This document shows, piece by piece, positions 52,247-64,000 of a stretch of DNA of 64,000 nucleotides. The stretch is from contig NC_060961.1 in NCBI RefSeq assembly GCF_910589235.1, positions 9,190,666-9,254,665 on the forward strand, written 5' to 3'. The DNA is from Vespa crabro (lineage: Eukaryota > Arthropoda > Insecta > Hymenoptera > Vespidae). Under the pieces are notes generated by a model. The model was not told the origin of the DNA and did not search any database. It was given only the letters and a program-made list of their open reading frames with translations. Numbering within the stretch: the first letter of the stretch is position 1; each line of letters begins with the position of its first letter. The position numbers were made by a program, and so were the translations under genes.

Positions 52247-55200
52247 CATAGTCCGACAGTCCGACAGACGCATTGGATCACAATTCACTTGCATAATTTT
52301 TCCTGGACAAGTCGAAATATATCCAAGTCCAAAAGTCATATTGGTTTGAGAGGCACTCGCATAACTCTCCCTCGATATGTCGGAATATTTCCGAGCTCGA
52401 AAGTAGCATTGATTCAAAAGTCACATGCATAACTCTCTCTCGACTAGTCGGGATATTTCCAAGTTATAATGTCCTATTGCTTCGAGATTCACTGTTATAA
52501 TTTTCCATCGAATAGTAGGAATATTTCCAAGACCGAAAGCCGCATCGGTTCGAGAGACCTTCACATAACTTTCCCTCGACTAATCGTAATATTTCCTAGT
52601 CCGCCAGCTGCATTTGATCGAGAGGCACTTGAATAACATTCTTAAGACAGATATTTTCCAAATTTCAGAGCCGCATTGGATTGAGAGGCACTTGCTTATC
52701 TTTCTTTCGTCTAGTCGGAATATTTCCAAACCCGATAGTCGCATAGGTTCACAAATCACACGCATAACTTTCCATCGATTAGTGGGAATAATATCTAGAC
52801 CGACCGTATCTATGTTTCAAGTGGCGCTCGAATAATCTTCACCCGAATAGTCGGTATAGTTGCAACTCCAACAGTCGAATTGGTTAGAGGGGCACTCGCA
52901 TAAAACTCCCTTGACAAGTCGGAATAATTCCAGGTACGAAAGATCCACTGTTTCAAAAGGTACGTGTACAACATCACCACGACTTTACGGAATACAACTA
53001 AATCCGGAAGACGCACTGGTTAGAGATGGACGCGCATAACTTTCTTTCTACCAGTCGCAATATTTCCAAGAGCAACAGCCGCATTGGTTCGAGATTCACT
53101 CGTATAACTTTCCTTCCAATAGTCGGAATGTTACCAGGTCCGATAGTTGCGTTGGTTCACAAGTCACGCGCATAAATTTCCCTCGACTATTTCGGAATAT
53201 TACTAGTTCCGATAGTAGCATTAGTTCGAGAGATACTCGCACAACTTTCCCTTGGCTAGGCGTTATATTTCCAAGTCCAATAGTCGTTATGATTTGAGAG
53301 CACTCGCATAACTTTCCTTCGACTTGTCGGAAACTTTCAAGTCCGATAGTCGCATTGGTTCACAAGTCACTCATATAACTTTCTCTCCATTAGTCGGAAT
53401 ATTTTTTGGACCGACTGTCGCTTTGTTTTGAGAGGAACAAGCATATTTTCCCCACAATTAGTTCGAAAATAACTCTAATAAATTTTTCTCGTCAAGTGGG
53501 AATATTTCAAGGTCCGACTGTCGCATTGGTTAGTAAGGAAATATAATAACGGACAGTCAGACGTACTGGTTCTTGTGGCGATCGCTTAACATTCTCTCGA
53601 CCAGTCGAAATATTTCCAAGCAAGACATTCGCATTGTTTCTACAAGCACTCTCTAACCTTTCCCTCGACTAGTCGTACTATATCTAAGTCCGACAGTCGC
53701 ATAGGTTCTAGAGGCACACTCATAACTTTCCCTCGTCTAGTCGAAATATTTCCAAGTAAGACAATCGCATTGGTTCGAGAGGCACTCTCATTACTTTACT
53801 TCGACTAGTAGGAATACTTCCATGTTCGAAATTCGAATTAGTTCGAAATGCACTCTAATAACTTTCCATCGTAATATTTTTAGATACGACAGTATCAATG
53901 GTTCGAGAGGCCCTCGCATAAATTTTCCTCTACTAATTGGTATATTTGCAAGACCGACAGTCGCAATGGTTCACAAGTCACTTGCATAACTTTCCTTCGA
54001 CTAAACAGAATATTGCTAATTCTGACAGTCGCATTGGTTCGAAGAGCACTCTCTTAACTTTCCCACGACTAGTCGGAATATTTGCAAAATCCGACAGGCG
54101 CTGTCGTTCATAAGTCACTCGTATAACTTATTCTCGTATCGTCGGAGTATTTCTAAATCCAGAAAGTTGCATTTGTTCCCAAGTCAGTCACACAACATTC
54201 TCTCGAATTGTCGGAACATTTCGTGGTTCAACCCCATAACTTTCCCTCGACTTGTCGGCTTATTTCTAAATCTGCCAGTCGCATTGTTCCGACAGGCACT
54301 CACTTAACCTTTCCTCTACTAGTTGGAATATTTCCAAGTCCAACATTAGCATTGGTTCGAGATGCAATTGTATAACTTTCCGTCGTCTTGTCGGAATATT
54401 AACAAATCCGAAAGTTGCAATGGTTCACAAGTCACTCGCATAACTTTTCCTCGACTAGACGGAATATTTCCAAGCCCGACAGTCGCATTGGTTTATAAGA
54501 CACTCGCATATCATTCCATTGATTAGTCGGGATATTTTCATGTTCGACCGTCTCATTGGGTCTAGGTTCATTTGCATATCTTTTCCTCGACAATTCGTAC
54601 ATTTTCCAAGTCTGACCGCCGCATTAGTTCGAGAGGCACTCGTTTAACATGCCCTTGACTAGACGGAATATTTCCAAGTACGTCAGTCGTATAGGTTCAA
54701 CCTGAATTGTGATAAATTTCCATCCTCTAGACAGAATATTTACTAGTCGGACATCCGCTTTGTTTCTAGAGACACTCGCATAACTTTCCCTCGACTAGTC
54801 GGAATATTTATAGTTCCGTTAGTCGTATTGTTTCGAAAGGTACTCGAATAAATTTTCCTCGACTGGTCGGAATATCGCCAAATCCGAATGTAACATCGGT
54901 TTCTCAAGTCAATCGGATAAACATCCCTCGAGTAGACAGAATATTGCTATGTACGATCATCGCCCCGTTTCAAGAGCCACTCTCATTCTTTCCCTTGACT
55001 AGTCGGAATATTTCTAAATCCGACTGTCGAATTGGTTCGACAGGAACTCAGATAACCTTACCTTGACTAGCCGGAATATTTCCAAATTTAACAGTCGCAC
55101 TGTTTCGAGAGGCTCTCATATAAATTTTCCTCGATTAGCCGGAATATTTCCAATTCCGACAGATGCATTGGTTCGAAAAGAACTCTCATAAGTTTTCCTC

Positions 55201-55745
55201 GTCTAGTCGGCATATTTATAAGTCCAATAGTCGCATTGGTTCGAAAGGCACTCTCATAAATTTCCCTTGACTTGTTGGGATACGTATAGATGCCGCAGTC
55301 GCATTTACTCGAGAGGCACTTGCAAAATATTCTCTCGCCTAGTCTGAATATTTCCAAGTTCGACAATCGTATTGTTTCTACAGGCACTCGCATAAGTTTC
55401 CCACGTCTAGTCTGAACATTTCTGGGACAGACAGTCGCGTTGACTCGAGAATCATTCGCATTACTTTCCCTCGACTAGCCAGAATATTTCTAATTCCGAC
55501 GGACGTATTGGTTCGAGAGGCACTCTCATTTCTTTCGTTCGAATAGTCGAAATATTTCTAGTTACGATAGTCGCATTTTCCACAGATCCACCCACCTAAC
55601 TTTCTCTCATCTAGTCGGAATATTTCTATGTCCGACAGTCGCATTAATTGGAGAGGCACTCGCATAAATTTTTCTCGACATATCGGAATAGTTGAAAGTT
55701 CGACAGTCATATAAAATTACATGTCAATTGCAAATTTTCTCTGGA
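52247..55745 (+). repeat. 68-bp satellite, block 6 (forward)
   Basis: About 51 forward monomers. From 53642 onward it is a near-identical copy of block 1 (31024 onward), including rare variants such as ACTCGTTTAACATGCCCTTG (54638 against 31701) and GGACATCCGCTTTG. Confidence 0.9.
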
Positions 55746-58700
55746 TTAGTTATTCCAGGAAAAGAAATGCTAGTATCTCTCGAAACAATGCGTCTGTCGG
55801 ACTAGAAAATATTTCAAATAGTCCAGGGAAAGTACTGCGAGTGACTTGTGAACCAATGCGACTGTAAAGATTGGAAATAGTCCAAATACTTGAGGGTAAG
55901 TTATGCGAGTACCTATCAAATCAATGCGGCAATCGTACATGGAAATATTCCGACTAGTCGAGGGAATGTTATGCCAGTTCCTTACGAACCATTGCAGTTG
56001 CTCGACTTGGAAATATAACGAATGGTCGAGGAAAGATTAAGCGAGTGCCTTTCGAACCAATGCGTGTGTTGGACGTGGAAATATTCCGACTAGTCGGGGA
56101 TATTTATATAAGTACCTTTCGAACAAATGAGGCTGTCGGAATTATAAGTATTCCTACTAGTCGAGGGAAAGTTATGCGAATGCCTGTCGATATATTACGA
56201 TTGTCGAACTTTGAGATATTCTGACTAGTCATAGAAAACTTATGCGACTAACACTGGAACCAAAGCGACTAATGGTTCCGGAAACTATCCGACTGGTGAA
56301 GGGAAAGTTATGCGAGTAGCTTGTAAACTAATGCGACTGTCGTGCTTGGAAATATTCTGACTAATCCAGAGAAAGTTATGCTAGTATCTTTCAAATCAAT
56401 GCGACTGTCAGGATTGGAAAAATTCCGACAATTAGAGTGAAACTTATGCGAGTGCCACTCGAATTAATGCGGATGTCGGACTTGAAAATATTCAGACTAG
56501 TCGAAGGTATGTTATGCAAGTGAAACTAGGACAAATGCGACGGTCAAGCTTCGAAATATCCCGACTTGTCGAGGGAAAGTTATGCGACCTCCTTGCTTAC
56601 CAATGCGACGTCGGATTTAGAAATATTCTGATTAGTAGATGGACAGTTATGCAAGTGCTTTTGGCGCCAATGCGGATGCCGGAATAGGAAGTGTAGCGCC
56701 AAGTCGATGTAATGTTATACGAGTGAATCTCGATCAAATGCGACTCTCGTTCTTGGGAGTTTCCCAAATAGTCGAGGGAATGTTATGCGAGTAACTTGTG
56801 GATCAATGGGATTTTCAGGATTGGAAATATTCCGACTTAGTCAGTGGAAAGTTATGCGAGTGCAACTCGGAACGACGGGTCTGTCGGACTTGGATATATT
56901 TCGACTTGTCGAGAGAAATTTAAGCGTGTGCCTGCCGAAACAATACGACAGTCGTGCATAGATATATTCCGATTAGTCGAGAAAAAGTTATGTGAGTAAC
57001 TTGTGAACTAATGCGACTGTCAGTCTTGGAAGTATTCTTACTATTCGAGGGAGAGTTACGCGAGTGATCTGTGAAACAATATGGCCGTCAGACATGGAAA
57101 TATTCAGCCTAGTCGAGAGATATATATATGTTTGCTACTCGAACAAAAGGGAATATCGACCTTGGAAACATTTCGACGAGTTGAGGGAATGTTATGCGAG
57201 TTACTTTAGAAGTCATGTAACGGTCGAACTTGGAAAAATCCCGATTAATCGTGATAAATTTATGCGAGTGCTTTCGAAACAGTTTGGCTGTGGGACACCG
57301 AAATTTCCCGACTAGTCGAAGTAAAGTAATGCTGGTAACGTGTGAAAAATGATGATTGTCTGGCTGGGATATATCCCTACTAGTCGAGAGAGAGTATTTC
57401 GAGTGCCTTTTGACACAATGCGTCTGTTAGACGTGGAAATATTCCGACTAGTCGGAGATATTTATAAGAGTGCCTCTCGAACAAACGCGGCTATCGGACT
57501 TGGAAATATTTTGACTATTCCATGGAAACTTATGCCAGTGCCTCTCGAAATAATACTACTCTCATTTTCGAGAGACTTGTAAACAAATGCGGCTGTCGGA
57601 CATGGAAATATTCCGACTAGTAGAGGGAAAATTTTGCGAATACCTCTATTAACAATGTGACTGTGGTGTCTAGACATATTCCGACTAATCGAGGGAACGT
57701 TATGGAAATGACTCTAGGACCAACGTTACAGTCGGACTTGAAAATATCCCGACTAGTCGACGGAAAGTTATCCGAGTTTCTTGTTTATCTATGGGACTGT
57801 CGGGCTGGGAAATTTTCCGGCTTATCGAGGGAAAATATTGCGGGTGCCTCTCGAACCAATGCGGCTATCGGACTTGGAAATATCCCGTCTAGTAGAGGGA
57901 AATGTATAGGAGTGACTTGTGAACCAATGCGACTGTCTGACTTAGAAATAACCCGACTAGTCGATGGAAAATTATGCGTATGTCAATCGAAGCAAATTAA
58001 TTGCCTGCTTTGTAACTATTCCGACGAGTTGAGGAAAATTTATGCGGTTTATTCTTGATCCAATATGACGGTCGGAGATGGAAATATCCCGATTAATCGT
58101 GGTAAAATTGTGCGAGTACCAGTAGAACCGATGCGGCTGTTGGATTTGGAAATATTCCGTATAGTCGGGGAAAGTTAAGCGATTGCCTCTCTGACAAATG
58201 CGCCTGTCGTACATAGAAATGTTTCCACCAGTCGAGGGAATTTTATGCGAGTGCACCTCGAACCAATGAGGATATCGGACTTGGAAATTTTCCGTCTAGT
58301 GGGGGAATTTTCTGCGAGTGACATATATACCAATGCGACAGTCGGGCTTGGTAACATTCGAACTACTCGTGGAAAAGTTATGCTAGTAACTTGTGAACCA
58401 ATGCGACTGTCGGACCTGGAAATATCCCTATTAGTCGAGGGAAATGTATTCAAGTGCCTGACGAACCCATGTGGCTGTCGTATATCGATATGTTCCTACT
58501 AGTCGATGGAATGTTATGCGAGCGCCGCTCGAACCAATGAGGATGTCGGACTTGGAAATATTCTGAATAGTCGAGGAAAAGTTATATGAATGACTCTGGA
58601 AACAATGCGACAGTCGGACTTGGATATATCCCGACTAGTAGAGGAAGAGTTGTGCGTGTGAATTGTGAATCAATGCGGCAGACAGACTTGGAAATATTCC

Positions 58701-60355
58701 GATTTGTCGAGGGAAATTTATGCGAATGATTCTAGAACAAATGCGAATGTCGGAATATGGAATATACCCAGTGGTCATGCAATGTAATGAAAGTGCATCT
58801 CGAATTAATACGGATGACGATCTTGGAAATATTCCGACTAGTCGGGGAAAGTTATGCGAGTGTCTCTCAGACAAACGCAACTGCCGTATATGGAAATGCT
58901 CCGTCTAGTGAAGGAAATTTTATGCGAATGCCTCTGGAACTAATGCGACTGTCGGACTTGGAAATATGCCGACAAGTAGTGGAATTTTATGCTTGTGCTT
59001 CCCTAACAAATGCTGTTGTTGGACTTGTAAATACACTGACTATTCGAGGGAAACTTATGGGAGTGCCTCTCGAACCAATGCGACTATCGGACTTGGAAAT
59101 ATATCGAATAGTCGACAGATAATTTCTCGAGTGACTTGTAAACCAATGCACCTGTCGGACTTGGAAATATTCCACTTAGCGGGAGAAAGTTACGAGAATG
59201 ACTTGTGGACCTATGTGACAGTCTAGTTTGGAAATATTCTAAATAGTCCATGGAAAGTTATGCAAGTGACTATTAAACCAATGCGAATGTCGGACTTGGA
59301 TAATTTCCAAGTAGTCGAGTGAAACTTATGCGAGTGCCACTTGAACTAATGCAGTTGTCGTACATAGAAATATTACGACTAGTCGAGAAAAATTTATGTG
59401 TGAGATTCTATAATAAGTGCGACTGTCGGAGTTGGAAATAATCCGACTAGTCGAGAGAAAGTTGTGCGAGCGAATCTAGGCCAATGCGGCCAGCGGGATT
59501 TGAAATATTCCTACAAGTCGAGGAAAATTTATGCGAGTGACATTCGTACTAATGCAGTTGTCATACTTGGAAATATTACGATTACTCGAGGGACATTTAC
59601 GCGAGTGATTCTAGAAAGAATGCGACAGTTGTACTTGGAAAAATTCCTATTATTCGAGGGAAAGTTATACGAGTTTTTCTCGAAACAATGCTATTCTTTG
59701 ACTTGGAAATATTCCGACTATTCGGGTGAAAGATATGCGAGTGTCTCTCGAAACAATGAGACTGTTGGTCTTGAAAATATTCCGACTAGTCGAAATATAG
59801 TTATTCGAGTGATTTGTGAACCAATGGGACTGTCGAACTTGGAAATATTTCAACAGGTCGAAAGAAAGTTATGCCACTGCAACACAGACCAAAGCATATG
59901 ACTGACTTGGAAAAATACTGACAAGTCTAGGGAAAGTTATGTAAGTGCCTCTCGTACAAGTGCGGCTGTTGGACTTGGATATATTCCGACAAGGTGAGGG
60001 AACGTTATGCGAGTGCCACTCGTATCTGAAGTACTGTCGGACTTGGGATTATTCCGACTATTCAACAAATAGTAATGAGAGTGATTTGAGAACCAATGCG
60101 GCTGCCACTCTAGGAAACATTTCAAGTGGTCAAGGAATATTATGCGAGTGATTTGAAAACCAATACGACTGTCGGGCTTCGAAAATTCCGACTATTCAAG
60201 GTAAGGTTATGCGAGTGCCTCTCGAACCAATGCGGCTGCTGGACTTAGAAATATTCCGACAAGACTAGAGAAAGATAAGCGAGTGCCACTTGAAACAAAG
60301 CGATTGTCCGTCCTGGTAATATTCCGTCTAATCGAAGGATAGTTATGCGAGGGAC
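55746..60355 (-). repeat. 68-bp satellite, block 7 (reverse)
   Basis: About 68 reverse monomers. The first part (to about 57850) and the last part (60211 onward) match block 2 closely. About 2.3 kb between them has no counterpart at the same place in block 2, so one copy has gained or the other lost roughly 34 monomers. Confidence 0.9.
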
Positions 60356-62708
60356 TAGTTCGAGTCGCTCTCGTGTATCTTTCCCTCGACTTGTCAGAAT
60401 ATTTCCATGTCCGCAAGTCGCATTATTTCGAGAGGTACTCACGTAACTTTACCTCGGTTAGTCGCAGTACTTTCAGATCCGACAGTCGCATTAGTTCACA
60501 AGTCATTCGCATAACATTCCCTCGACTGTTCGGAATATTTCCTAAACCGAGAGTCGCATCGATTTGAGATGCACGTGCAAAACTTTTTCTAGTTTTGTAG
60601 AAATATTTCAAGGTCCGAAAATCTGATGGGTTCCTAGAGGCACTCGCATAACCTTTCATCAACATTTCGGAATATTCCTAGGTCTGACAGACGCATTAAT
60701 TCGAGAGGGATTCGCAAAACATTTCCTCGAGTTATCTGAATATTTTCAATTCCGACAGTGCGATACGCTCTCAAGTCTTCGCATTAATTTCCCTCGACCA
60801 GTAGGAATATTTATATGTACGAGATTCGTATTGGTTCGAGATGTACTTGTTCAGCTTTTCTTCGACTAATCTGTATATTACCAAGTTCGACAGTCTCCTT
60901 GGTTCACAAGCCTCTCGTATAACTTTCCCTCGTGTAGTCGGAATATTTCTAGGTCCGAAAGTCCCAGTGGTTCGAAATGCACACGCATAATTTTCTCTTT
61001 ACTTTTCGATATATATCCTAATCCGATAGTAGCATTGTTTCACAAGACACACGCATAATCTTCCCTCGATTAGTTGGAATACTTCCAAGTTCGACAATCG
61101 CATTACATCGAGAGGCAACCTCATAATTTTCCTTCGACTAATCGGAATATTTCTAAGTCAGACAGTCGCATTGGCTCACAAGTCACTCTCATATCTTTTC
61201 CTTTACTAGTCTGAATATTTCCAAGATTGATAATCGCATTAGTCCGTGAGGCACTCGCATACCTTTCCTTCGACTAGTCGGAATATTTCTAGGAACGACA
61301 GTCGCATTGTTCGAGAAGTACTCGCAGAACTTTTCTACGACTAGTCTGAATATTTCCAAGTCCGACAGTGTTATTGGTTCACAAGTCAATCGCATAACTT
61401 TCGCATGACTAGTAAGAATATTTCTAAGTTCGACAGTCACATTGGTATTAGAAAATGTCGCATAAATTTTCATCGACTAGTTGAAATTTTTACGAGTTCG
61501 ACAGTCGCATTGTTTCGAGAGGCAATCGCATAACTTCTCAAATGAAGTCGGAATATTTCTAATTCTGACAGTCGCATTGGTTCGAGAGGCATTCGCATAA
61601 ATTTTCCTTGACTTGTCTGAATATTTCCAATTCCGGCAGTGTTATTTGTTCACAAGTAACTCCCATAACTTTCCCACGACTAGTAGAAATATTTCCAAGT
61701 CTGACTGTCAGATTGTTTCACAAGTCCCTCTCATTCCCTCGTCTTGTCCGAATATTTTTATGCCAGGCAGTCGCATAGGTTATAGATGCACTCCCATAAC
61801 TTTTCATCGACTAGACGGAATATTTCCGAGAACATCGATCGCATTCATTCATAAGTCACATGCATAACTTTTCCTTGGCTAGACGGAATATTTCTGTGTT
61901 CGACAGTGGCATTGACTCGAGAGGTATTAGCATTACTTTCCCTCGAATATGCCGGAATATTTCTATAACCAAAATTCGCATTGGTTCGAGAGGCAAACGC
62001 ATAGACGGTATACTTCCAAGTACGACAGTCGCATTCGTTTTCAAATCAATCGCTTAACATTCCTTCAACTTGTCGAAAAATTTTCTAGGTCCGATTGTCG
62101 CATTGATTTGAGAGGCACTCGCATAATTTTTACTCGACTAGTCCAAATATTTATAAGTACGAGAGTCGCATTAGTTCGAGATGCACTCGCATGACTTTCA
62201 TATGACTAGTCGTAATATGTCTTATTCCGATAGTTTCTTTGGTTTACAAGTCACTTAGATAACTTTCCCTCGTCTAGTCGGAAAATGTTTAAGCCCGATA
62301 ATCGCATTGGTTCACAAGTCACTCGCGTAAGTCTCCCTTGACTTGTCGGAAATTTTCTAGGTCCGACAGTATCATTAGTTCGAGAGGCACTCGCGTAACT
62401 TTCCCTCGACTAGTCGGAAAATTACCATGTCCGACAGTCGACTTTGTTCAAAAGTCAATCGCATATCTCTCTCTCGACTGTTCGGAATATTTCCAAGTCC
62501 GACAGTAGCACTAATTCGAGATGCACTCGCATAACTTTATTCGACTAGTCGTAATATTTCCTAGTTCGACAGTCGGTTTGATAAGGTAGGAACTCTATAA
62601 CTTTCCCTGGACTCTTCGGCATATTTCCATGTCTGCCAGTCACATTGTTTCGAGAGTTACGCTCATAACTTTTCCACGACAAGTCGGAATACTTCCCATT
62701 TCGACAGT
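60356..62708 (+). repeat. 68-bp satellite, block 8 (forward)
   Basis: About 35 forward monomers, corresponding in position to block 3. It ends at the same satellite-to-microsatellite junction (CAGTCCGATATTATG, 62705-62719). Confidence 0.9.
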
Positions 62709-63490
62709 CCGATATTATGATTATTATTGTTTTTATATACATTATTATGATTATTATAATTATTATTATGGTAATTACGGTTATTATTATGATTATTATG
62801 ATTATTGATTTGAATATTATTCTGAATTTTATGGTTATTATGATTTTTATTTGGACTATTGTTATAGTTATTATCAGTACTATTATGCTTATTAAAATCA
62901 TTATTATTATTAAGACTATTACTATTATGGTTATGATTATTATGATTATTATTGTAATTATTATAATAATTACGGCTATTATTATTCTTATTAGGATTAT
63001 TATATTTATTATATATATATATAATAATAATTATTATTGTTATTTTGATCATTATTATGATCATTATGATTATTATGATTATAATTATGATTATTATAAT
63101 TTGATTAACATTATCATGGTTATTATTATTATTATGTTTATTGTGATTATTATTATGATTAGTAATAAGATAATTAATATTATTATGGTTATTATTACGA
63201 TTATTATGATTATTTTCATGATTATTGTTAATATTATTATCATCATGATTATTATTAGTATGATTATTAAAATTATTATGACTATTAATACTTTTAATAG
63301 CATTATTATGGTTATTATACACTTTTTGATAATTATTATGTTTATTTTGATTATTATCATCCTTGTAAGTATTGTTATTATTATTATGATTTTAAATATC
63401 ATTATTATGATTATTATGATTATAGTCATGATTATTATGTTTATCATGATTATTATTACGATGATTATATTTATTATGATAATTATTATG
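62709..63490. repeat. Degenerate microsatellite, ATTATG-rich phase, second copy
   Basis: The opening few hundred bases match 37823 onward almost base for base (shared GATATTATGATTATTATTG and the interruptions TATACATT, GGTAATTACGG and CTGAATTTTATGG). The block is about 570 bases shorter than the first copy. Ile- and Asn-rich frames are artefacts. Confidence 0.9.
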
Positions 63491-64000
63491 AATATTATTT
63501 TTATTATCGTTATTATCAGCGTTATTATTACCGGTATTATTATCATTATTATTACCGGTATTATTATCATTATTATTATCGTAATTATTACCGTTATTAT
63601 TACCGTAATGCTTATCGTTATTATTACTGTAATTACTATCGTTATTATTACCGTTATTATTATCGCTAATGTTATCTTCATTATTATCGCTATTGTTATT
63701 GTCATTATTACCGTTATTATTATCGTTATTATTATCATTATTTTTATCTTTTTTATTAACGTTACAGCCCTCGTTATTATTATCGTATATATTAATGTTA
63801 CCATTTTCGTTGATATTACCATATTCTTTCCATTATTATTATCGTTATTATAATCGATATTAATATCGTTATTAATGCTGTTATTATTATCTTTATTATT
63901 TTCGTTATTAATACCGTTTATATTACCCTTAATACGACGGTCATTAATTTCTTTATTATTCTCGTTATTATTATCGGTTTTATTATCGGTTTTATTATCG
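63491..64000. repeat. Degenerate microsatellite, CG-containing phase, second copy
   Basis: TTATTATCG and TTATTACCG units as at 39171-41395. The window ends inside this block. Confidence 0.9.

Noticed and set aside
31242..62194. Many 60-200-codon frames in the satellite with shared wording (VPLEPMRLSDLEIFRLVE, TNATVGLGNIPTSRGK)
   Set aside because: All are translations of the 68-bp monomer in its three phases and both orientations. No start context, no consistent frame, and monomers diverge without codon bias.
31018..62708. CRISPR array
   Set aside because: The repeats are contiguous with no unique spacers, diverge by many substitutions, and sit in a genome full of eukaryotic transposons.
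31018..62708. CENP-B box in the satellite
   Set aside because: Neither strand of the consensus contains the TTCGnnnnAnnCGGG core, so a CENP-B-like binding site is not supported.

Overview
The window looks like repeat-rich, AT-rich DNA from an arthropod nuclear genome, probably an insect. The basis is the mix of transposon families: Jockey, R4/Dong and R1 non-LTR retrotransposons, gypsy, mariner, Tigger/pogo, several piggyBac lineages, Mutator-like transposases and a DUF4817-type transposase. Tandem satellite DNA fills the second half. I find no convincing host gene, tRNA, rRNA, CRISPR array or bacterial-type operon. Almost every recognisable protein is a broken transposon relic, so most coding entries are pseudogenes whose identity rests on motifs recognised by eye.

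Left half (1-31017), a transposon graveyard. A Jockey relic (1-1985) is followed by a Mutator-like C-terminus (minus), a long hairpin repeat (3785-4112), a Mutator-like transposase core (4318-5270) and an R4/Dong-clade reverse transcriptase relic (minus, 5300-6060). About 7 kb of AT-rich DNA without recognisable genes follows, broken only by a probable piggyBac left end at 9647. At 13.3-17.2 kb lie two piggyBac relics and a Tigger relic, the latter carrying a TTAA-flanked MITE. Then come a gypsy pol fragment (17.7-19.0 kb) and a nearly full-length but broken Jockey element (20.5-24.8 kb). A DUF4817-type transposase is split by an internally deleted piggyBac element (26218-27262). A mariner with its terminal repeats (27805-29322), another piggyBac relic and a second Mutator-like transposase complete this half; the last is cut off at 31017.

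Right half (31018-64000), a satellite domain. A 68-bp satellite fills 31018-37822 and 47312-62710, about 22 kb or roughly 325 monomers by length. It is arranged in alternating head-to-tail blocks of opposite orientation. Each of the two main arrays runs directly into a large degenerate (TTA)n microsatellite, first an ATTATG-rich phase and then a CG-containing phase. Two R1-clade non-LTR elements (41396-44887 and 45079-47311) sit in (TTA)n DNA. The second is cut by satellite inside its endonuclease domain.

The order satellite, ATTATG-type microsatellite, CG-type microsatellite occurs twice (31024-about 41395 and 53642-64000), with near-identical stretches. This implies a segmental duplication or higher-order unit with an offset of about 22.4-24.9 kb. 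The offset changes by one monomer (68 bp) between two landmarks. The most notable things here are this composite satellite/microsatellite/retrotransposon architecture and the inversion points lying at short dyads inside the monomer.
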